Below are positions 4,628 through 9,386 of a stretch of DNA of 9,386 bases, piece after piece. Source of the DNA: CADCVT01 sp035940955 (lineage in GTDB: Bacteria > Actinomycetota > Thermoleophilia > Solirubrobacterales > Solirubrobacteraceae); NCBI GenBank assembly GCA_035940955.1, contig DASZEJ010000021.1, positions 1 through 9,386 of the forward strand. The letters run 5' to 3'. The notes under the pieces are model-generated. The model saw nothing but the letters and a program-made list of their open reading frames with translations, did not search any database and was not told the DNA's origin. The translations under genes were made by a program, and so were the position numbers. Position 1 is the first letter of the stretch, and every line of letters begins with the position of its first letter.

Positions 4628-5059
4628 GTGGCCAGCTTCCGCGGCACCTTCGACTACACCCTTGACGCCAAGAACCGGCTCACCGTGCCCGCGCGCTTCC
4701 GCGCGGTCCTCGCGGACGGAGTGGTGATGGCCAAGAGCACGGACCCCTGCGTGCAGCTCTGGGTGCCGGCCGACTACGAGGCGTACACGACCGCCGCGCT
4801 CGCGCCGCTCAACCGCGCCAGCCCGGACGCGCGCAAGCTGCGCCGCTTCTTCGCCGCCAACTCCCACGACACCGAGCTGGATTCGGCGGGGCGCGTCTCG
4901 TTCCCCCCGTTCCTGCTCGAGCACGCCGGGCTGAAGAAGGAGGTCGTCGTGACGGGCGCCGACGACTGCCTCGAGGTGTGGGACCGCGCGGAGTGGGCCG
5001 GCTACAACGACGCGCTCGCCGCCGAGGCCGACGAGATCGCCGCCCGGCTGACCGCCTGA
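4628..5059 (+). CDS. mraZ: Transcriptional regulator MraZ
   Basis: A 143-residue protein, the normal family length. MraZ is a ring-forming DNA-binding protein of the SpoVT/AbrB-like fold that controls the dcw operon. It has the two characteristic half-repeats: DAKNRLTVP (13-21) and DSAGRVSFP (85-93). The first carries N in place of the usual G of DxKGR, a change I regard as tolerated. The N-terminal FRGTFDYTLD and the C-terminal EVVVTGADDCLEVWDRAEW also fit. The start is the GTG at 4628, giving MASFRGTF; a longer in-frame reading upstream would add unrelated residues. No Shine-Dalgarno sequence is visible. An out-of-frame ATG overlaps the start by one base (ATGTG at 4626-4630). It is the first gene of the cluster, 4 bases before rsmH, and is likely autoregulated through the boxes at 4496-4543. 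Confidence 0.95.
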   Translation: MASFRGTFDYTLDAKNRLTVPARFRAVLADGVVMAKSTDPCVQLWVPADYEAYTTAALAPLNRASPDARKLRRFFAANSHDTELDSAGRVSFPPFLLEHAGLKKEVVVTGADDCLEVWDRAEWAGYNDALAAEADEIAARLTA

Positions 5060-5063
5060 CGCC

Positions 5064-6032
5064 ATGCTGCTCGAGATGACACGCGCCGCCCACGTCCCCG
5101 TCCTGCTCGACGAGGTCGTCGGCGTGCTCGACCCCCAGCCGGGCGAGACCGCCGTCGACTGCACGTTCGGCGCCGGCGGCCACGCGCGTGCCATCGCCAA
5201 CCGGCTCGGACCGACCGGCACGCTGATCGCCATCGACCGCGACCCGGTCGCCGAGGAGAACTTCGCCGCGCTCGCCGCCGACGTGCCGTGCGCGACCCGC
5301 TTCATCCGCGCGTCGTTCGCCGAGGGGCTCGAGGTGCTCGCGCACGAGGGCGCGCGGGCGGACCTCGCCTACCTCGACCTCGGGATGTCGTCGATGCAGC
5401 TCGACACGCTCGAGCGCGGGTTCTCGTACGTGTACGACGCGCCGCTCGACATGCGGATGGACCCCAGCCAGGAGCTGACCGCGCGCGACGTGGTGAACGA
5501 GTGGGAGGAGCGCGCGCTCGCCCACGCGCTCAAGGAGCTGGGGGAGGAGCGCTACGCGCGCCACATCGCGCGGGCGATCGTCCGCCGCCGGCGCAAGCGG
5601 CCGCTGGAGACGACGCAGGAGCTGGTCGACGTCGTGTCGTCGGCGGTGCCGGCCCCGGCGCGGTTCGGCGGCGGCCATCCCGCCAAGCGCACGTTCCAAG
5701 CCGTCCGGATCGTCGTGAACGATGAGCTCGGTCAACTGGATCGCGCCTTGCCCCTCGCGTGGGACATCCTCCGCCCCGGCGGCCGCTTTGCAGGAATCTC
5801 CTTCCATTCTCTGGAAGATCGGCGCGTGAAGCGGTTCCTCGCCGACCGCGCCCGCGGCTGCGTCTGCCCGCCGGAGCTGCCGGTGTGCGTCTGCGGTCAC
5901 GAGCCGGAGGCCGACCTGCTGACGCGGGGAGGGATCGTCCCCGCCGGCGACGAACTTGCCGCCAACCCGCGCGCGAAGTCCGCTCGCCTGCGGGCGGCAC
6001 GGAAGCTCTCGGACATGGAGGCCCACCACTAG
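5064..6032 (+). CDS. rsmH: 16S rRNA m4C1402 methyltransferase RsmH (MraW)
   Basis: A 322-residue cytoplasmic SAM-dependent methyltransferase that N4-methylates C1402 in the decoding centre of 16S rRNA. Motifs in order: HVPVLLDEV (10-18), the SAM-binding VDCTFGAGGHARAI (31-44), AIDRDP (56-61), YLDLGMSSMQLD (103-114, with M where many have P), GFSYVYDAPLDMRMD, KRTFQAVRIVVNDEL, GISFHSLEDRRVKRF, then a cysteine pair-pair CVCPPELPVCVC (266-277) and NPRAKSARLRAARK near the end. All family blocks are present. The start may be ATG 5064 or ATG 5076 (MTRAAHVPV); neither has a clear ribosome-binding site, and 5064 sits 4 bases after mraZ. Codons for residues 205-252 are unusually rich in A/T-ending choices (13 of 48, against 3 in the first 204 codons), although the protein there is fully conserved. 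Confidence 0.95.
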   Translation: MLLEMTRAAHVPVLLDEVVGVLDPQPGETAVDCTFGAGGHARAIANRLGPTGTLIAIDRDPVAEENFAALAADVPCATRFIRASFAEGLEVLAHEGARADLAYLDLGMSSMQLDTLERGFSYVYDAPLDMRMDPSQELTARDVVNEWEERALAHALKELGEERYARHIARAIVRRRRKRPLETTQELVDVVSSAVPAPARFGGGHPAKRTFQAVRIVVNDELGQLDRALPLAWDILRPGGRFAGISFHSLEDRRVKRFLADRARGCVCPPELPVCVCGHEPEADLLTRGGIVPAGDELAANPRAKSARLRAARKLSDMEAHH

Positions 6033-6751
6033 TGGCGGCACAGCCCGCACCCGCAACGCGCCCGCGGGCGCACGCGCGCCCGCGGCTGCGCCCGGCGCCG
6101 GCGCCGCGCCGCGTCGGCGGCCCGGCCGGCCGCTCGCGCACCGCCGCCCCGCCGCCCGCGACGGCCCTGCCGGGCCTCGGGCTCGACCGCGCGCTCGACG
6201 CGCTGCGCGGGCTGCCCGACGCGCGCTGGCTCGACCGCCTGCTGCGCGGCCAGGGGTGGATCGTCCTCATCGGCATCGCGCTGATGGGCATCGTCGCCAT
6301 GCAGGTGACGCTGCTGAAGATGAACACGGGGATCGGCGAGTCGATCGAGCGCGCCGGCGCCCTGGAGCGCCACAACGCCGACCTGCGCGCCGAGGTGTCG
6401 CGGCTGTCGAGCGAGGAGCGGATCGAGACGCAGGCGCAGCGGCTGGGGATGGTCATGCCGGACGCGGGCGCGTTCCGGTACGTCACGGTGCGCGGCGAGC
6501 GCGACGCCCGCCGGGCGGCCGCCGTGATGCGCGCGCCGGACCCGGTGGAGGAGGTGGCGGCCGCGGCGGCCGCGACCGCCACGCAGACGGCCACGGCCGC
6601 GCCGCAGACGGCCGCGACGCAGACGGCCGCGCCGCAGACCGCCACGACCGCGACGCAGACGGCCCCGATGCAGGCGACCACCCCGCCGGCCGCCACCGCG
6701 CCGCCGCCCGCCGCCACCGCCACACCCGCGACCCCCGCGCCGGGGCAGTAG
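6032..6751 (+). CDS. ftsL: FtsL-like septum protein with Ala/Thr/Gln/Pro-rich tail
   Basis: A 239-residue, single-pass membrane protein in the ftsL position between rsmH and ftsI. Residues 1-72 are basic and Pro/Arg/Ala-rich (cytoplasmic). Residues 76-95 (WIVLIGIALMGIVAMQVTLL) form the membrane helix. Residues 96-138 form a coiled coil ending in RIETQAQRLGMVMP, the style seen in FtsL/DivIC proteins. FtsL with its partner activates FtsW-FtsI at the septum. From about 170 to the end the chain is almost only A, T, P and Q, with repeated QTA units; this tail would be outside the membrane. FtsL proteins are often near 100-120 residues, so both ends are long. The GTG start at 6032 shares one base with the rsmH TAG (TAGTG), suggesting coupling. 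Sequence identity in this family is low, so the name rests on layout and position. Confidence 0.8.
   Translation: MAAQPAPATRPRAHARPRLRPAPAPRRVGGPAGRSRTAAPPPATALPGLGLDRALDALRGLPDARWLDRLLRGQGWIVLIGIALMGIVAMQVTLLKMNTGIGESIERAGALERHNADLRAEVSRLSSEERIETQAQRLGMVMPDAGAFRYVTVRGERDARRAAAVMRAPDPVEEVAAAAAATATQTATAAPQTAATQTAAPQTATTATQTAPMQATTPPAATAPPPAATATPATPAPGQ
6584..6660 (+). repeat. CAGAC/QTA micro-repeat in the ftsL tail
   Basis: CAGAC, in codon phase as Gln-Thr, occurs at 6584, 6605, 6620, 6635 and 6656. The intervals are 21, 15, 15 and 21 bases, all multiples of three, embedded in GC-rich Ala and Thr codons. Copy-number change would lengthen or shorten the extracytoplasmic tail without a frameshift. 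Confidence 0.7.
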
Positions 6752-6754
6752 CCC

Positions 6755-8419
6755 GTGGCGCTGATCCAGAAGCGGATCGGCCTCCTCTTCGCCGCGTTCC
6801 TGCTGCTCCTGCTGCTGGCGGGGCTGCGGGCGCTGCAGCTCGGCACGCTCGAGGCGAGCTCGCTGCGCAACGCGGCGGTCACCCAGCAGGACCAGCGCGT
6901 CACCGTGCCCGCCCGGCGCGGCGAGATCGTCGATCGCCGCGGCGTCGAGCTGGCGGTCACCGAGCCGGCCGAGGACGTCTCCGCGACGCCGTATCAGGTC
7001 AAGGACCCCGCCGCGGTCGCCCGGCGCATCGCCCCGCTGCTCGATCGGCCGGAGGACGACGTCCTCAGGCAGCTCACCCGCCGCGACACCGGCTTCGTCT
7101 ACCTCGCCCGCGCCCTGCCGAGCACGCGCGCGCGCAAGATCCAGAAGCTCGGCGTCGAGGGCCTCGCGTTCACCCCGGCCAACCGCCGCGTGTACCCGCG
7201 CGAGTGGCTCGCCTCGCAGGTGATTGGCACGGTCGGCACCGACGGTAAGGGCCTCTCCGGTCTTGAGTACCGCTACGACCGGCGCCTGCACGGCGTCGAC
7301 GGCGAGCGCCACATCGTGAGCGACCCCGTCGGCAGGCCGCTCAGCGTCCGCGACCCGGTGCCCGCGAAGCCCGGCGCGCGGATCGAGCTGGCGATCGACG
7401 CGGCCATCCAGGACAAGACCGAGGAGGTCCTCGCCGACGTCGGCGCGAAGTTCCAGCCGAAGGGCGCGACCGCCGTCGTCATGGACCCCCGCAACGGCGA
7501 GGTGCTCGCCCTCGCCAACTGGCCGCGGGTCGACGCCAACGACGTCGGCGGCGCGCCCGACTACGCCCGGCAGAACCGCGCGGTCGGCTTCAACTACGAG
7601 CCCGGCTCGACGTTCAAGGCCTTCACCGTCGCCGGGGCGCTCGAGGACCGCAAGATCCGCCCGGACACGATGTTCGACCTGCCGCCGCAGATCCAGGTCG
7701 CCGACCGCGTGATCGAGGAGTCCCACCCGCGCGGCTACGTGACGCTCTCGACCGCCGAGATCCTGGCCCAGTCGAGCAACGTCGGCGCGGTGATCATCGG
7801 CAAGGACAAGCTCGGCGCGAGGCGCTTCGACCACTGGGTGCGCCGCTTCGGCTTCGGCCGCAGGACCGGCGTCGACCTGCCGGGTGAGGAGATGGGCCAG
7901 GTGCTCCCGCTCGCGAAGTACTCGGGCTCCTCGATCGGGAACCTGCCGATCGGCCAGGGCCTCAGCGTCACCCCGATCCAGATGGCGAGCGCGTACGCGG
8001 CGATCGCCAACGGCGGCATCCTGCGGCCGGCGCGCGTCGTGCGCAGCGTCGACGGCCGGCCCACGCCGGTGCCCCGCGGCCGGCGCGTGATCTCGGAGAA
8101 GACGGCGCTCGCCGTGCGGCTCATGCTCGAGGGCGTGTTCGCCGAGGGCGGCACCGCGAGCGAGGCCTCGGTGCGCGGCTACGAGCTGGCCGGCAAGACC
8201 GGCACGTCCCAGAAGATCGACGAGGCGACCGGCGAGTACTCCGAGGACCGCCACATCGCCTCGTTCGTCGGCTTCGCGCCCGCCGAGCGCCCGCGGCTGC
8301 TCGTCGCGGTCATGGTCGACGAGCCCAACGGCCTCTACTACGGCGGCGAGGTCGCCGCGCCGGCGTTCCAGGAGATCATGCAGTTCGCGCTGCCGTACCT
8401 CCGCATCCCGCCGGAGTAG
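6755..8419 (+). CDS. ftsI: Septal class B penicillin-binding protein FtsI (PBP3-like transpeptidase)
   Basis: A 554-residue peptidoglycan D,D-transpeptidase of the division septum, anchored by one N-terminal helix (about 8-24) with the rest outside the membrane. The N-terminal pedestal motif RGEIVDRRG is at 55-63, followed by GTDGKGLSGLE, typical of class B PBPs. The catalytic triad of motifs is complete: S285-T-F-K288, S340-S-N342 and K481-T-G-T484. There is no PASTA extension; the chain ends soon after the transpeptidase domain (PYLRIPPE). It starts at a GTG 3 bases after the ftsL stop, and murE follows 12 bases downstream. The beta-lactam-binding fold is certain. FtsI rather than an elongation PBP2 is supported by its place in the dcw cluster, next to FtsL. 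Confidence 0.95.
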   Translation: MALIQKRIGLLFAAFLLLLLLAGLRALQLGTLEASSLRNAAVTQQDQRVTVPARRGEIVDRRGVELAVTEPAEDVSATPYQVKDPAAVARRIAPLLDRPEDDVLRQLTRRDTGFVYLARALPSTRARKIQKLGVEGLAFTPANRRVYPREWLASQVIGTVGTDGKGLSGLEYRYDRRLHGVDGERHIVSDPVGRPLSVRDPVPAKPGARIELAIDAAIQDKTEEVLADVGAKFQPKGATAVVMDPRNGEVLALANWPRVDANDVGGAPDYARQNRAVGFNYEPGSTFKAFTVAGALEDRKIRPDTMFDLPPQIQVADRVIEESHPRGYVTLSTAEILAQSSNVGAVIIGKDKLGARRFDHWVRRFGFGRRTGVDLPGEEMGQVLPLAKYSGSSIGNLPIGQGLSVTPIQMASAYAAIANGGILRPARVVRSVDGRPTPVPRGRRVISEKTALAVRLMLEGVFAEGGTASEASVRGYELAGKTGTSQKIDEATGEYSEDRHIASFVGFAPAERPRLLVAVMVDEPNGLYYGGEVAAPAFQEIMQFALPYLRIPPE

Positions 8420-8431
8420 CCTCACCGAGCC

Positions 8432-9386
8432 ATGCTCCTCGGGGAAGTGCTCGCCGTCGAGGCCGCGCCCGTCGAGATCACCGGCCTGGCCTACGACAAC
8501 CGGAAGGCGGAGGCCGGGACGCTCTTCTTCTGCGTGCCCGGGTTCACGCGCGACGGCCACGACTTCGCCGCCGACGCCGTCGCGCGCGGGGCGGCGGCGC
8601 TGGTCGTCGACCACCCGCTCGGCCTCGGCGTGCCGGAGGTCGTCGTCGAGGACGTGCGCGCCGCCATGGCCCCCGCGGCGGCGCGGTTCTTCGGCGACCC
8701 GACCGCGCGGCTGCGGATGGCCGGGGTCACCGGCACGAACGGCAAGACGACGACCTGCTTCATCCTGCGCGAGCTGCTCGAGGCCGCGGGGATCCGGACC
8801 GGCCTGCTCGGCACCGTCACCTCGTTCGTCGGCGGGCAGGAGCGCGCCACCGTGCGCACGACACCCGAGGCGATCGACCTGCAGCGCACGTTCGCCGAGA
8901 TGCTCGCCGGCGCCGACGCGGCGTGCGCGATGGAGGTCTCGTCGCACGCGCTCGAGCTGCGCCGCGCCGACGCCGTCCACTGGGACGTCGCGGTCTTCAC
9001 CAACCTGACCCAGGACCACCTCGACTTCCACGACTCGATGGAGGACTACTTCCTCGCCAAGCGGCGGCTGTTCGAGGCCGGCCCGCGGGTCACGGTCGTC
9101 AACGTCGACGACGAGTACGGGCGCCGCCTGGCCGCCGAGTTCCCCGGCGCGATCGCCTACTCGCTGAGGGACGTCGAGCGGCTCGAGGTGACGCTGAGCG
9201 GCTCGCGGTTCCGGCTCGACGGCGTCGAGCTGTCGACGCCGCTGCCGGGCGCGTTCAACGTCCTCAACTGCCTCGCGGCGATCCACGCGGCGCGCGCGCT
9301 CGGCGCGCCCGACGCGGCGATCGCCGAGGCGCTGCCGCGGCTCGGCCGCGTGCCCGGGCGGTTCGAGGCCGTCGACGAGGGCCAGG
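8432..9386 (+). CDS. murE: UDP-MurNAc-tripeptide ligase MurE, 5' part (3' end outside window)
   Basis: The first 318 codons of a cytoplasmic ATP-dependent Mur ligase that adds the third amino acid of the peptidoglycan stem peptide. Seen here: an N-terminal domain with ITGLAYDNRKAEAGTLFFCVPG and DGHDFA (nucleotide-sugar binding; DNR where DSR is common), the ATP loop GVTGTNGKTTT (98-108), TTPEAIDLQ, EVSSHALELRR, FTNLTQDHLDFH, the YFLAKRRLF segment whose Lys210 should be the carbamylated lysine, PGAFNVLNCLAAIHAAR, and VPGRFE at the edge. The motif that distinguishes diaminopimelate from lysine enzymes (DNPR in DAP types) lies beyond the window, so the third residue cannot be read here. The ATG at 8432 is the only sensible start, and the N-terminus is slightly short for the family. 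It is the last visible gene of the operon. Confidence 0.93.
   Translation, partial: MLLGEVLAVEAAPVEITGLAYDNRKAEAGTLFFCVPGFTRDGHDFAADAVARGAAALVVDHPLGLGVPEVVVEDVRAAMAPAAARFFGDPTARLRMAGVTGTNGKTTTCFILRELLEAAGIRTGLLGTVTSFVGGQERATVRTTPEAIDLQRTFAEMLAGADAACAMEVSSHALELRRADAVHWDVAVFTNLTQDHLDFHDSMEDYFLAKRRLFEAGPRVTVVNVDDEYGRRLAAEFPGAIAYSLRDVERLEVTLSGSRFRLDGVELSTPLPGAFNVLNCLAAIHAARALGAPDAAIAEALPRLGRVPGRFEAVDEGQ

Noticed and set aside
2629..4647. 672-codon minus-strand frame overlapping the DUF3352 gene in another phase
   Set aside because: Its composition is an Arg/Gly/Ala-rich shadow. The frame with a signal peptide, lipobox and balanced composition is the real gene.
3090..4727. 545-codon plus-strand frame opposite the DUF3352 gene
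   Set aside because: Low-complexity Arg/Leu/Ala-rich reading with no recognisable domain, running across the promoter region and into mraZ out of frame.
6029..9286. Antisense open frame of about 1085 codons opposite ftsL, ftsI and murE
   Set aside because: The residues are Arg/Gly/Ala/Asp-rich with no domain, and they lie opposite well-identified genes. In GC3-saturated DNA stop codons are rare on the opposite strand, so long shadows are expected.

Overview
The window is very GC-rich, and nearly every codon ends in G or C. It carries two gene blocks that point to a high-GC actinobacterium: a Tad (Flp-type) pilus export block and the start of the division and cell-wall (dcw) cluster in its classical order. 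The DUF3352 lipoprotein beside the dcw start and the general style lean towards the Thermoleophilia/Solirubrobacterales. That placement is inference, since there is no rRNA or marker tree here. I see no tRNA, rRNA, CRISPR array, insertion sequence or phage gene.

Bases 1-2764 (+): the 3' part of a TadA/CpaF secretion ATPase, then a TadB-like and a TadC-like inner-membrane protein. The two junctions are unusual. Each has been expanded by degenerate tandem copies of the downstream gene's start region. The copies leave a chain of very short reading frames in which every stop codon overlaps the next start (GTGA or ATGA). A ribosome finishing cpaF could step through two mini-ORFs to reach tadB, and one finishing tadB could step through three to reach tadC. 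tadC also ends in GTGA, leading into a 33-codon ORF that contains a strong hairpin.

Bases 2775-4337 (-): a DUF3352 lipoprotein gene, convergent with the Tad block and divergent from the dcw cluster. A candidate promoter lies almost on top of its start codon.

Bases 4338-4627: the divergent control region. It holds a dyad, a cluster of G-rich MraZ boxes, a candidate dcw promoter with two boxes inside its -35/-10 spacer, and a perfect 12-bp stem-loop in the mraZ leader.

Bases 4628-9386 (+): mraZ, rsmH (mraW), a small ftsL-like gene, ftsI (class B penicillin-binding protein) and the 5' part of murE. The genes are packed with gaps of -1 to 12 bases, as in one operon. MraZ would tune the operon, RsmH methylates 16S rRNA, FtsL and FtsI belong to the septal peptidoglycan synthesis complex, and MurE makes the precursor FtsI uses. 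The dcw genes themselves look ordinary. Exceptions are a local pocket of A/T-ending codons in rsmH and a long Ala/Thr/Gln/Pro-rich tail on FtsL. The strongest candidate for something undescribed is the pair of stop-start relays in the Tad block.
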